A DNA stretch of 64,000 nt, from positions 62,001-126,000 of the forward strand of contig NW_017265191.1 of NCBI RefSeq assembly GCF_001638985.1. The letters run 5' to 3'. A program made the translations under genes and the position numbers. Of this stretch, positions 1 to 12,324 are shown in pieces. This DNA is from Phycomyces blakesleeanus NRRL 1555(-) (lineage: Eukaryota > Mucoromycota > Mucoromycetes > Mucorales > Phycomycetaceae). The stretch's first letter is position 1. Every line of letters starts with the position of its first letter. The notes beneath the pieces were generated by a model, which searched no databases, had not been told where the DNA came from, and saw only the letters and a program-made list of their open reading frames with translations.

Positions 1-510
1 ATGTGTTTAGACAATACTACTTTTTTTTAACTGTTAATTATTAGAAGGCTGTTTTTCTTTGCCTTTGGTATTAGAGAGTAATTGATAATTTATTTAAAAA
101 AAAACATAAATTATTTGGTCATTAATTATCCTAAATATACATATACCTCTTTATAAAGCCCAAAGAATATCTAATCGCTCACAAGTAAAGAGTATGTGTC
201 TGTTTCACCGGTGCTCTTTTAATGGTACCCCCTTGTCAACCAAGAAGTATTTTAACTTACATCATAATTATTAATGAAGAAGAATCTTTCCAACCACGGG
301 AATTATTTACTGACAGGTGTTTCACCTAGCATTGACATTACTGTAATCATTGCTATATCATCACTATGAGAGAGAAAAAGAAAAAGAGCCACAAGCATTT
401 TGGTTAAAAAATAAAGAGTATATAAAGATGTCTTTTACATTTAATGAATAGCACCAAAATTCTCTTCGCAGCTTTATTTTATATATTATATACGTACCAA
501 CCCAACCAAT
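1..510. other. AT-rich sequence upstream of CACTA-1 gene
   Basis: No coding region or recognisable repeat is visible. It precedes the first exon of the CACTA-1 transposase remnant and is probably its 5' untranslated or subterminal part. I looked for a CACTA-type 5' terminus matching the 3' end at 4328 and did not find one, so that terminus is either lost or outside the window. Confidence 0.4.
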
Positions 511-3500
511 ATGTCTTCTTCCAACGCCAGCCAGCAAAGATAAAGAATATCTACACAGCAATACCAATGTGATCAATGTGTCTTGTTTTTTGATAACTAC
601 CAGAAGCTGCAAAACCACAAGAGAATTCACAAAGAAGATTCAGCAACAATGACTGAAATTGACCAGTCTATTCTGGATGATGTTGACATGTACCATGACG
701 AAAATGATACTAGTAATGAAGATGAATCTGTTAGCAATTCAGGTAATGAAAAGAGCTGTAATTGTATTATTTATTTTCCAATTACTAAATAATGTATTAC
801 AGAATATACTATGGAGTCTATGGAGCTTGATAATACTATTTCATATAAGTGCGCATGTAATTTTGAGGACAGTGAGGGTGAAGCTCACATTTACAACAGC
901 AGTCGAATCAGTACAAATACTTTTACCAAGGCCGAGTTGATGAGTATTCATCTGTCTCAATTGATGCTACAGCATAGAATTGCTAGAGCAGCATATAGAG
1001 ACATTGTTCAATTTATAAACACTGTCATCCGAGGCCATGACAATATAATGATGGGTAAAATATTATATTTTCTGTTACCTTGTACTTTAATTCCAGATCA
1101 CTAACATGTAGTGATATCGTTTTCTTTAGAACCTGGGGCTAAGATCAGTCATGGCGAAACTGTTGATGCTTTGCTCAAGTCAAAGTCAAGTGTCAAGGGC
1201 CATGAGTATGATGTCTGCTCTAGTGGTTGTTGATTGTATGGCATTAATGACGACCAGGAATCTTGTGTTGACTGCAGCAAACCGCGATACAAGACTGATT
1301 CCAATCAAAGTCAGACACCAGCAGCCAGTATGAAACTTATGTTAGTTGGGGATATGCTTTCTCAAATGTTGGCAAATCCAGCCACAAGAGAACTCCTCTG
1401 TTACAGAGCAAACCGGAAATCTGTAGCTGGTCAGCTAACCAACATTTTTGATGGTGACAATTACAAGCAGTTGGTGCAGCAGGGCCTGTTCTCCAATCCC
1501 GATGATATTGCCATTGGGCTTTATACTGATGGGTTTGTCAATCAAAAGAAAGGCAAAAACTCATATACCATCATCCATTGCATAATATTCAACCTAGACC
1601 CATCCATCAGATAATTAATTAATTTATTACTATTTATTATTATTATTACATTTTTTTTTAAAAAAAAATTACTAATAAAATACTTAGATATACCAACAAA
1701 TACCTTTTGCAACTGGCAATCTTGCCTGGCCCCAAGAAGCCAACTCATTTGGACTCCTTTCTTATACCCATCATCAATGAATTGTGAGATCTTGAGGCAC
1801 ATGACTTGGTTGTCAAGCACAATGGAGTGGAGCTTTGCAGATCCAAGGTCTATCTTCTGCTTGCTTCTGACGATATTCCAGCTGTAGCTGATATGGCCCA
1901 CATTGGTTCCCATACAAGTTTATTTGGTTGCCGTTTTTGTGAGACCAAAGGCAAATGTCCTACTAACAGACGGCATGGCATGTACTTTGATGACATTTCC
2001 GCCTGGTTAAGACCTTTGGAAGACTTCAAAGTAGGCAACCCTGTAAGTATACAAATGTTTAATTAGCCATCTTTTTCTCATACTAAATAACTGCTTGTAA
2101 TAGTCGAAGAACATATACCAGCCGAGCATATATACCCAACTCTCAACCTTCTCTGAATCATCATTTTTTGCATTAGATGAACTTCATTTAATTGCAAGAG
2201 GGATTGGAAAGCTTGTGTATGACCTGATTACCGTCACCCTCACAAAGGAAACCAAATTTTATTATACCCATCCAGACAATACCCTCAATACCATCGAATA
2301 CCCTTTTCATATACCAAGAGCAGACCTTGTAACAATTGGAAACTGTATCACCAGCTCACAAAAATATATACCCACCTCATTTCAAGGCAGTTTCGACAAC
2401 GTATTTGCCAAGATCAATGGTATTCATGCAGTGGACTGGCTTGACTTTCTCTTATACCTTGTCCCCACTTTGGTCGTGCCTTATTTACCAAATAGGGCTG
2501 TCAAAACAGCTCTATTATCTCTCGTGAAAGGTTGCGCACTTGCCTTGCAATGGACGTTGACATCAGAATTGCTTGATGAGATGGAGTCGTAAGTTATTAT
2601 ACGTCTCATATATTATCATTACAAATAGCTGATTGTTACCATTTTTTAAATATTAATAATAGACACTTCAAGCACTAGTACTCGTTTTTATACCAACAAG
2701 TCCAGAATAATACCCTGTCTTGTAGTGTTTTCCGACTAGTGCAACATTACCTGGTCCATATACCCTATATCATCAAGCAGCAAGGCCCCCTGCGATGCTA
2801 CTCCACTTGCTCAATGGAGAGAGTAATTGGCATCTTCTTGAAATTGATAAAGTCCAAATCAAAGGGTGGCCAAAACGCCAGTTTTCTTGTTGAGCGATTT
2901 GCAATTCACAATTATACCAGCACGGCAATCAGCATCTGTGATGAAATCAACCTCATTTGGCCAAAGCCATATGGAAGAGAGAGCTACATGGACCTTCCTA
3001 ATGATCCTAGTGGTGCGCAGTTGTGGGAGCCATTTCATCAGTTTGTTAATTTGAACGATGATTCAGTGGAAGGTGTAGGTGGCCCTAGTGTGAAGGAAGC
3101 TTTATTGAAATACTACCAGAGAACAACAGACTTGACTGGCCACGAGTTTGGTGACTCTGTTGTTGTTGTAGCTGCACGTCTGTGGATGGACTCGACTGTA
3201 TATTCCTCATGCATGTACCAAAGAAAGAAAAACAAGACCAGCCGTAGCAACCATTACGTGATGTTTACTTGCCCCTATAGAAAGTAAGTATAATATTTTT
3301 CGATATACAATCAAAAGTTGCTTACATTCTATTTATTTATTTATTTTAGCAACCGTAATGTAATTGTTCACAGCTGGCTCGTCGGTACAGTACAGTTCTA
3401 CTTTCAGCATGTAGATTTCTATGGCTTCCCACACTTTCTTGCTTTCGTGGAGGTCATGAAGGAACATGACGTGGCTGACCATGACTCATCAGTACCTATC

Positions 3501-3540
3501 ATCAAACAACAGTCACAAAGCACCCGTACACTAGGCCACT
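511..3540 (+). pseudogene. tnp2-type CACTA transposase remnant (CACTA-1)
   Basis: This is a decayed relative of the intact transposase at 6539-9469. The start (MSSSNASQQR) resembles that gene's start, but codon 11 is TAA (541-543). The same frame then runs into a C2H2 finger (YQCDQC, then H-x4-H). Later blocks match the tnp2 family in order: a zinc-ribbon-like part (CVDC, 1266 on), FDG, the first catalytic Asp in YTDGF (about 1530), ASDDIPAV with the second Asp (about 1870), a CRFC knuckle, LDELH (about 2175) and the AVDWLDFLL block (about 2430). The last exon ends at 3540. Further in-frame TGA codons lie near 1227 and 1781, and the expected 5' splice site near 1611 reads AT instead of GT. 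A functional tnp2 protein would bind element ends and carry out cut-and-paste transposition; this copy cannot. Confidence 0.85.
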
Positions 3541-4328
3541 AAATGCAACCGACTTATGCAGTTATAAGTGTAAATGACATTTGTCATCAAGTTGGTCAAG
3601 TCCAATACCCACCAAATGGAAACCAGTTTTATGTAATCGCACCCTATTATATCTTTAACAACAACATGCACATTACTAAAGGCAATCTTTCCATTCTGTA
3701 ATCCTTTTTATTTTTATCTTATTTTTCTATATGCTCTATATCCTTATATCTTTTATATTTTTTATATCATCCTTGTATCTTATATTCTTTTTTTAATTTT
3801 CTATATTTCTTATGTTTTTTTTAATCTCTATATGCCCCGTCTTTCTTTTCTTCTTTATATACTCCGGTTTTTTTCTATTCTCTATACACCTTATGCTTTT
3901 CTCTTCATTCCCTATATGCTCTATACACCATTACGCGATTTAAATAAAATCAAATTGCCAATTCATCAAGATAAAAAGAATATCTAAAAAAAAAGAACGT
4001 AGTTTAAAAAATAAAAAAATGGCAGTTATGTTACCATTTTGTTCACACATTCCAAAAATTATTAATCTTAATAATTGTTGACATCTTTGATATTCAATAA
4101 AACATATATTTCAATACTCAAAGTGGTCGTTACAACTTACAAACATTTTTTACAGTATTGAAAATATTGTACAGCAACAAAAAAAGTGTTTTCATGTTAC
4201 TTTTTTAAATTGCTACGAATGACATTACCATCTTACAACAAACAGCGGAGATTTTATTGGGTTTTGACCAAAAAAATGGCAGTTATGTGCCTACTTTCAG
4301 CCCAACTGCCATTCATCCCACCGTAGTG
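3541..4328 (+). repeat. 3' subterminal region and terminus of CACTA-1
   Basis: This is pyrimidine-rich, non-coding DNA downstream of the tnp2 remnant. A 19-bp direct repeat (seven A then TGGCAGTTATGT) occurs at 4013-4031 and 4270-4288, and its core ATGGCAGTT recurs inverted at 4307-4315. The block ends in CCGTAGTG at 4328, the reverse complement of CACTACGG. That matches the first eight bases of CACTA-2. Repeated subterminal motifs of this kind are known transposase or accessory-protein binding sites in CACTA elements. The partner 5' end was not found. Confidence 0.5.
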
Positions 4329-4934
4329 GTAGTTTGGGCCAGCAGTTAGGCATGATGGGCCATATCAGACTCATGGACATTGATGTTGATGATAAGTCAA
4401 CTAGGTAATGTGTCTTGGTGTACAAGAGTGGTCCCTCAGGTTTCTTGGAAAATTTTGCTTCTGATACTCCTTATTTCTAAATTCCTAACTTATATTCAGC
4501 TCTTAAAAATTAAAATATCCATCTATATTATTACCTCAGAAACATCTGTCACCTACTAAAAAAACTGTATTTTTTTCCCCTAATTTTATACACTTCTTTG
4601 TTGCCAATATCTCTTTACAATATTTTTATTTTATTTTTATTATTTTATTATTATATTATTACTATATTTTTTTACTTTATTTCACTATATTATTATCATA
4701 TTATTATTTTACTTCTATTCTATCTCACTATATTTTTACTTTACTTTTATTTAACTATTATACGTTTATTATATTCTTTTTCATTCTCTTTATATTTTTA
4801 TTATATTTTATTTATTTCACTTCTATCATCAATATCAGTTGCATATAGTAAAAAATTTCACTTGACTTTCTTTTTCTTTCTCTTAAAAAATATTTAACAA
4901 AATATTTTTATTTATAAAAAAAACAATTTAATCA
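4329..4934. other. Pyrimidine-rich spacer between CACTA-1 and CACTA-2
   Basis: The top strand is very T-rich from about 4570 to 4900, which produces meaningless hydrophobic open frames. No gene is visible. Similar T-rich sequence continues after 9802, so CACTA-2 probably inserted into one T-rich tract. Confidence 0.5.
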
Positions 4935-4949
4935 CACTACGGGAAAAAA
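4935..4949 (+). repeat. CACTA-2 left terminal inverted repeat
   Basis: CACTACGGGAAAAAA is the exact reverse complement of 9787-9801. The flanking triplet TCA at 4932-4934 is the target duplication. Confidence 0.9.
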
Positions 4950-5547
4950 AAGTGGGGTTTTATGGCTGCTTTATGGCGGTTTGACAAGGCGGCTTTGTGG
5001 CGGTTTTTTGCCAAATATCCACTTTGCCCCCCTGGAGTTTAAATACATATTACAGATCTCCGCTTTCTGATTCTCCTTTGTTGGCTCTTCTATTGGACAG
5101 TGTTTCATTCTTTATTATATAAAGTATATTATATAATCGATTACTTTTATTGGGTACTCTCTTAAATGTCATTTATTACTTTAATATTTTAGCTTAGAAA
5201 GGAATTCTATTGGACACTAGTAATTTTTTTTTAATGTTACTTTTATGAAAACAGTTTTTTATTGGATAATATACATGTAAGTGTTTGATCATTTTAATAA
5301 ATACAAATTTTTATTGGTTATTACAATAGAAGATCATTTTTATTAATCATTTTTATTGGTTGTTATGACAGAAAAAAAATTATATTGCTCATTTTACTGG
5401 TTATTATGACAGAAAAATAAATAATATTGTTTATTTTATTGGCTGTTAAAGCATAAAAAAATCTATAGATACATTTTATTGGCTATTTACTATTTAATAT
5501 TCTAGGTTTTCATAGTAAAATATCCTATTCAATTCCACTACACCGGA

Positions 5548-6292
5548 TTACTTACGAGACTGTAATCTTTTATGGCGGTCCCTCCAGAGATGTGCAACTC
5601 TTGCAGTTGATGCCCAGTTTCCGAGACATCTAGTGAAGTCTATACCAGAATCCTTCATTATATTTGCGTGCCTGGCACACATTTCTTTCTTAAGTGCTAC
5701 TGGTATAGACCCCCAGCTAGGATTAGGACCAAGAGCGATCACTGAAGGATGGGCAGCCATATCATCACATATAAGCTTTGTACACATATTGAGTGTGGCC
5801 TTTTCGTTACTTGTTACTTCAATGTCAAGGTCTTCACTTATCATCTTGAAGATATGCTTTAAAGTTATTTCACGGAATATGCTCACCGGTTTGCGGATGG
5901 TATTAGCACTAGACTATTAAATGACATATTAATATATATTCAACTCGTTTTATTTTTTGTCTTACAATGGCAGAGACAGAAGGCAAAGTGTGTTGGTTGG
6001 AAATGTTTCTATTCTCCAGTTGGCTCTGGAGAGCAGTAATCTCCAAATTCAAATCTTCGATGCTCGTCTTCATTTCGAGCTTCAACTCTTCGATCTGTGC
6101 CTTCATTTCAAGTTTGGCCTTTTCTTGGCCTGCCTTCAAAGATAGTATCTCATTGTACATGGCGTGTAGCAAAGAGATGGAATTGTTATCTGTGTTATTT
6201 ATGTTGAAAGTTTGGTTTACCTGAGAAAAAGGATTGTTGTGAAAGAAAGATAAAGGCTGAAAAAATTTTCTATTGTCTATTATTAGTTTCAT
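5548..6292 (-). CDS. CACTA-2 accessory coiled-coil protein (two exons)
   Basis: Model: exon 1 is 6292-5966 and exon 2 is 5913-5548, with a GTAAG...TAATAG intron at 5965-5914. The frame is kept and the product is 230 aa. Residues of about 45-95 form a charged heptad-type helix (repeats of EELKLEMK and IEDLNLEI), predicted as a coiled coil. The C-terminal half, from SIFREITL, contains NPSWGSIP and a run of conserved-looking charged residues that I do not recognise. Many CACTA elements carry a second protein (TnpA in maize En/Spm) that binds subterminal repeats and assists transposition. By position this could be an analogue, but I see no sequence evidence for DNA binding. It is transcribed away from tnp2 across a gap of about 250 bp, so a shared bidirectional promoter is likely. 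Confidence 0.65.
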
Positions 6293-6538
6293 ATAAATGA
6301 GTTTAATCTATTGGTCCAACCAATATTATTATTGGGCTACTGTAGTTCTAATAACAGCTATTACGCAATGTTTTAGCTTCTGTTCCTGAGTTTATATTTG
6401 TATCATCTATGTCATTGCCTACTTGTAGTCATTAAGTCTATACAAATCCCAACGCTATTAAGTATAAAGGCATATTATTTAAAAGGAATTATCAATATTC
6501 ATACCTTTATTCTTAAGTGTTTATTTCCAACCTAAAAA
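6293..6538. promoter_or_regulatory. Shared upstream region of the divergent CACTA-2 genes
   Basis: This AT-rich gap of about 250 bp lies between the two divergent start codons and must contain both promoters. I see no specific motif that I would name. Confidence 0.4.
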
Positions 6539-9469
6539 ATGTCTTCAAATTCAATCCTTGATAGTTACCAATGCAATCAATGCAAAGAGCGTCACACCAA
6601 TTTAAAAAAAGCCAAGAGTTGTAGAGCTCAATGCTTTAAGAACCGTCATAGAAGACATAATGATATCCAGACTTCACAGACCACGCCTGTTCCTGGACAA
6701 GTCAGTGTTGTTTTGAACACTGTCTCGAACGACACTATCGAGTAAGACTACAAATCACATACATACTATTAGAAAGTGTAATTAATTATATTGTTACCTT
6801 CATAAACAAGCAGAGAACATACTGATGCAATCGAAGATCAGATCATGGATACACTCAACAGCAAAGATAATGATGATCCAATTATGAATATCTTCAGTAA
6901 TGATGACAATGATGAGTCTATGGTAAGATATATATATATGTCTTATTATATAATGCTAATTATTATTTACCTTGTTAAAGTATGATGCGGAACTTGGCAA
7001 CGACATGGATATCATTGAAAACGAAACATCTCCTTTGGTTTTTGACTTCAGTCAGTCTGCACCTACCCCTGACAAAGATGATGCAAAGAACCTTGAGTTT
7101 CTCAAGATCATTAAGGATTTTGGTATCTCCCGCAATGCTCATGAAATGATAGTCAAGCATTTCAACAGCATTTTGGAAACGTTGACTTGTATTACATACA
7201 GAGCATGTACTCCCCATCTTGGCAAAAAGCTTTTGAAGCGTTTCTCGGGTGTTGAAGAGACAGTCCATGATATCTGTCAGAGGGGATGTATGCTCTTTAC
7301 CAGTCCATCCCAGACTGAGTGCTCCAACTGTGGACAAAGCCGGTACAAAACAAGACGCGGAGAAACCGAGGGTGGTGATCTGGTTGCTGCTGCCACAATG
7401 ATACAGCTTCCATTGGCGAGACAACTGGCTCTTGCGTTAGCCAACGAGAATACAAGAGCAGATATGCATTACCGCCATAATCATGAGCCAAGCTCGGATG
7501 GAAGTAAAACCGATGTGTTTGATGGCCAGGTTTACCAGCAAGTAAAACATCTGTTTTCCGGAAAAGATGACATTGCAATTTCGTTGTCTGTTGATGGATT
7601 CACGCCACACAATGTTCCTGGTTCTGTAACGATCCTCCATGCCACCATTCTTAACCTGAATCCCATGGTCCGGTATGAGAGAAGCAGAATGCTCCAGATC
7701 GCAATGATCCCAGGTCCAGGTGCACCTGCCAATTTCTGGTCGTTCATGGAACCAATGATGAAAGAGCTCCTGGTGTTGGAGAGCGAAGGGATGGTCATCA
7801 AGACACCGAACGAGACCATTCGTGCCAAGGTACATGTCTTAATGGTCACTGGTGACATTCCCGCCTTAGCAAAGTTGGCATGTCATTCTGGACATATGAG
7901 CAAAGACGGTTGCCGTATCTGTCATGTTGTTGGCCAATGTCCCAAGCACGGACAATACTTCAGAACTTTGCCCAGCACCAATATCCATACGCTGGAAAGT
8001 TTCCAGAATTTTTCCCAGGCCAGTGCATCCAGCCACAAAGGGTTAAACGGACAATCCCCCCTGGCAACATTGAAGGTATTCTCTGGACCATTGTTTTTTG
8101 CCCTCGATGAGATGCATGGACTTTGCCATGGAATAAGCAAGCAGATCTGGGGTTTGGTTTCTGGTACCTACAGAACAGACCATTGTTTTGCTCTTTCTTC
8201 TGGTGTTCAGAAGGAGATTGGTACAGCAATGTACAAAACAAGAAATACCATCCCTACATCCTTCCATGGCGATTGGAGGGATGTATACAAGAACCCCAGG
8301 TCATTCAAGGCCGTCGATTGGGCAGACTTTCTTCTGTTCGTCATCCCTACGCTGGTGGCAGAGCATATTGGAGATGCAACTGCCCGGAACGCGTTACTTG
8401 GCTTGGTTCAAGCATGTAACCTACTCATGAGCTGGGAGTTATCAGCAGAGGAACAAACCTCTATCAAAAGGTATATTTTAGTAAAAGCTATGTGTTATTC
8501 TATTATTTATTCTAACTATTTTTCTTCAGTAAACTTGAAATATGGAACATGTACCTGGAATCGCTGCTTACAAGTGGAAAAATCAAAATCAATATTTTCA
8601 CTATAAACCAGCATCTTCTTCAGCACTATCCTCTCATGATTGACGCATACGGCCCACCTTGTGCATATAGCGCCAGATCCGTGGAACGGGCAATCGGTGA
8701 ATACTCAAGGACTATCAAGAGTAATTCTGCTATAAATGTTAACGCTGGCAATATCATGCTTGGCTTAGCACAAATACGACAAGCAGAGGCCGGAGCCACT
8801 GTCATGATTACAGAAGCAAGAACAGCACAACACTTACAATATGAAGATTCCACTGCTGGTTGGCCGTTGACAGATGAGGGTGAGCGTGTTGGTGCTGGGT
8901 CTGATATTGAGTTCTGGGAACCTTTGAGGAATAGAACGATCCGAGATAGTTTTGAAGGCATTTCTTGTCTTTCGAAACTTCTTGAAGACTTCTACAAATC
9001 AAAGGGGGAAGAGTGTAGTATGATTGAAGCAGCTATACAAACTAGCCACAAGGCATTTGTCAATGGTTGTGTAATTGACTCTGCACTTGACCAAAATTGT
9101 GTAAGGGAGGCACATAGCATCAGATTACAGATTCAGGTTGATGAAAACCGCAACATAAATTCTGCATACTCCCCGGTTTACAAGGATTTCTTCGGAAAAG
9201 TTGTTGTCTTCTTTGAGCACAAGCTCAACAACAAGAGATGGCCGCTTGCTCTTGTAGAGATTGCGGCAGTCCGTTTGGTAAATGGTATACCAGTTGTTAA
9301 CAATGGGCAAATGAAGCCAAAGGTAGTTCACCTGGCAGATGTCAAAGAATTGGTTGGTTTGGTGAAGTCGGATGCGACTATAAATACAACAACAACAACA
9401 ACATACATAGTGTGGCCAGAGCTTAACCGCGGCCCAAAATTGTCACTTGGTTCTCTTGCAGACCTATAA
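6539..9469 (+). CDS. tnp2-type CACTA transposase, uninterrupted (four exons)
   Basis: Model: exons 6539-6741, 6811-6922, 6981-8470 and 8530-9469. All introns are GT-AG and 914 codons remain in frame. The N-terminus has a cysteine cluster (YQCNQC). A zinc ribbon follows at C204, C208, C219 and C222, then the tnp2 (Transposase_21) core: VFDG at D286, SVDGF with the first catalytic Asp at D310, IPGPGAPANFW, TGDIPAL with the second catalytic Asp at D397, and C416/C419 in CRIC. LDEMHG and VDWADFLLF blocks follow before the C-terminal exon, which contains SARSVERAIGEY. I did not assign the catalytic Glu. The enzyme should cut both CACTA ends and reinsert the element with a 3-bp duplication. The acceptor of intron 1 is an AAGCAG tandem (6808-6813), so the start of exon 2 could move by one codon. 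No internal stop or frameshift was seen. Confidence 0.88.
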
Positions 9470-9786
9470 TTTGTTTTTTTTTTGTAATACATTTTTTTTT
9501 TCAAATTGTCTTAACATATTTTATTTTCTCAGCAGAAAGTTTAGATATTTTCTTCTCTTTTTCTTCTGACTTTTAATAGTCATCAAATGCAATCTACATT
9601 TACTAAAAATGAAAAGTCTGTAGTTAAAGCTTACTTTTGTCTATCAGGAGATTTAATTTTAGGTGGTCAATTTGCTTTTTGTCAACCTTTTCAAAAAACA
9701 GAGATTTTCTAGTTTCAAATTAGATTTTTAGTGATTTTTTAATTATTATAGGCCGAAAACATAGTCACAAAAGCAAAAAACCGCCA

Positions 9787-9801
9787 TTTTTTCCCGTAGT
9801 G
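9787..9801 (-). repeat. CACTA-2 right terminal inverted repeat
   Basis: Reverse complement of 4935-4949. It is followed by the target duplication TCA at 9802-9804. Confidence 0.9.
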
Positions 9802-10367
9802 TCATTCAATAAAATTCTTATCCTATTCTTGATCTTATTTTTTTGTCAGTTATTATTATTATTCTTCATTTATACATATTGTTCTTATTATTTGAAGTGT
9901 TATCTGTCAATCTTAATTTATTTTGTTTTTTGTTTTTCTTCTTTTATCTCTCACAACTTTTGTTATTGCCACAATTTTCATTTTCATTTTCTTATTTTTT
10001 CTACTTGTCTGTCACTAATTTTTATCTATCAAATTATTTATTCTTTCCAATTATTTCTGTATTCTTTTTCTTGTATTTTATAATTCATATTATAATTATT
10101 TATCAAGTGATACTATTACAATACACAATGAACAAATACATCACATATCAGATCTGTCTCATGTGTTATAAGCTCGTCTGATACTTAGATATGTTATAGT
10201 ATCTGATATCAGAAAATCAGTCTGCTTGATGAGTTTGTCTAGTGGTTTGTCATGATATATCATTCTGGTTATAAAAGACTGATGTTAATAGTTTCTTGAT
10301 GTGATTTTGTATCTTTGGTGATAAAAAAAACTTCTATGCACTAGAAAATCTTATTTCTATTCCATGT
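9802..10367. other. T-rich spacer
   Basis: Pyrimidine-rich top strand (9810-10080), then ordinary AT-rich DNA. No supported gene: the open frames are hydrophobic artefacts of T-runs. Confidence 0.5.
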
Positions 10368-10910
10368 TGTGTTATTTCAGATACAAAACAATAGAAAAAC
10401 AATAGATTTGATAATAGAGACATATAGAAATACTTTGAGACTGTATATAAGTTGTCTTTATTCATAAATAAAAAGTGTCCCTTTTTATAAGAAAACACAA
10501 TCTGCTCTTGTCATTACGTCTTAATTTCTTAAGGCTTTCTTTCTTTACTATATTTGATTATTAGAGTGTATTTACTGCTTAACTAGTGTTGGTGTTACAA
10601 TTAGGATATCAAGTCATAAATTGTACTTCTTTAGCTCTTAGCTATTCTTTTCTCTTTTATACTAGAGCTTTAGAACTTTCTACTAAATTAGCTCCATATT
10701 GATCTGACACAGTTTACCCAGCAGTATGATATAATTATCTTAACAATCTTTAAGATATTATCTACAGTACTAACTGTAATAATTATTGACCCGATTACTT
10801 AATTATTTATATATATTTTATACTGACAAGATGATAGCTACTACGCTATTCCAATATGAATATGCTCTTATATGTGATAAATCCAACATTCGAGTGTCTG
10901 GATCACTACA
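10368..10910 (+). mobile_element. Solo LTR, family A (copy A1, old)
   Basis: This 543-bp copy aligns end to end with 60321-60863 and with the reverse complement of 14757-15299. It starts TGTGTTATTTCAG and ends ACTACA. It has more substitutions than the other two copies and its flanks (CATGT and AGTTA) show no target duplication, so it is the oldest copy. No primer-binding site or internal gene follows. Confidence 0.8.
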
Positions 10911-11805
10911 AGTTACGTTTAGTAAAAATTCTGTCTAACAGTTACATGTAGGGCTTTTGATATTTTATTAGGAAGAAGACTGAGTTTATTGAAATGTATT
11001 TGTTAGAGTATTCATAACAGTTTGTATAATTAAAATATTTAAGTCAAACCAAAAACACATATTTAAATGAGATAATTTAGACTATTCACAGCTGGTTTAT
11101 TTAAATCTGAAGTTGCATCTTTTTTATTGCTTAAATGTTTTAGTGAAACACCAAATTCAAACGGCTACTAAATAAATATCAAAATCTTTTTGTTAAAACA
11201 TTCACTGTGGTAAATGACAGCATTTATAACTTTGTACTTGTAGCTTTTATATGCACTTTTATTGAATGTATATACTTGTAGATATGTTGGGGAAGATTTT
11301 TCAGCTAATAGAACTATTAAAATATGAAGAGCTTATAGCTCCAGGCTCATAGCTTTTCTATGCACTTGTATCAAATCTACGCTCTTGTAAATTCTCCAGA
11401 AAATGCGATTTGTGAGATTTCATATTTTTTTGTATCTAATCCAATCAATTGCTCTAAATATATTCGATCTATACTTTTCTAGGTACTTGATTCTTCTTAT
11501 AATTGGTCCAACAAATACATGATGTTTTATATGAAAATCTTTTTATTAAAAAAATAGAAATCAATGAAAAAATAATAGAAAATAAAATTAAAGAAGTATG
11601 TTAAGAGAAAAGTTTAGATTATATCAATCTCACTTAAAAAGCCTATAATTTGATTTCATCAAATAAATTAATTAATGTGTGTGATTTTTGTTTCAGTAAC
11701 CAGATGTAATTTCTTTGAATAATATATTATTATTTTAATAATTAATAGCTCATTATTACTTAAGTATACCTTTCTCTTTTTTCTCACATTATTAATTATA
11801 GTTCT

Positions 11806-12324
11806 CTACTTTTGAGAAAGCATGTAATATGTTGTCCATAATTCTTGAAATGTGTTAAGGGGTATATTTTTCTGTGCGGCTTTTATTTCAATCTTTTCAA
11901 TAAGGATATTCTTCTGTATTGATGTCAAGTAACCCCATAAAGAAATAATTTCCTCCTTTTGGAAGTATACTTTGAATGTGTTGTTCATCACATTTCATAC
12001 AATTCTACCAGCTACATTATACATATCTTGAGCAGCATCTTTATCACCTTTAGTCAGATGTCCAGCTATTATAACATTCATCACACTGGCCAAGAGAATC
12101 TATGACTTAAGATTATGATTATTATCTGGCCATGAGATGTCTCTATTTTCATCTATATTGCCAATTTGCCATGGAGGAGTCTCATGTGGCTGAATGTATG
12201 GGCTGTATTTTCTGGAAATACTTCCAGAATTAACCAACAAACTGAAGACAGAGGCTCTTTCTGTCACAACCCCTTGGAAAGCAGTTGAACTAGCACTTGA
12301 TTGTATGTTTTGAGTGTTTGACAT
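11806..12324 (-). pseudogene. CACTA-3 accessory gene remnant
   Basis: One frame runs from ATG 12324 to 11806 (about 172 codons) with two in-frame stops, TAG near 12098 and TGA near 11996. The N-terminus is Ser/Gln-rich (MSNTQNIQSSASS). The C-terminus (FKVYFQKEEIISLWGYL, then a charged helix) is not recognised. Its position, divergent from tnp2 with about 250 bp between starts, mirrors the accessory gene of CACTA-2, but I see no convincing sequence similarity between the two. Confidence 0.55.

Larger units (their letters stand above)
4935..9801 (+). mobile_element. CACTA-2: apparently complete CACTA (En/Spm-like) transposon
   Basis: The left end starts CACTACGGGAAAAAA at 4935 and the right end is its reverse complement ending at 9801, a 15-bp perfect terminal inverted repeat. 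The 3-bp sequence TCA sits directly outside both ends (4932-4934 and 9802-9804), the duplication size known for CACTA elements. The left subterminal region (4963-5007) repeats a GGCGGTTT-like motif, seen once inverted at the right end. The 4867-bp element carries two divergent genes: an accessory coiled-coil gene on the minus strand and a four-exon tnp2 transposase on the plus strand. Neither has a visible stop or frameshift, so this is the best candidate in the window for an autonomous element. Confidence 0.9.

Noticed and set aside
4598..4897. Hydrophobic plus-strand frame
   Set aside because: Produced by a T-rich tract. The same artefact occurs at 9799-10181 and 61465-61659.
7297..8430. 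Several 70-130 codon frames overlapping tnp2 on both strands
   Set aside because: Shadows of the intact transposase, which has the family motifs.
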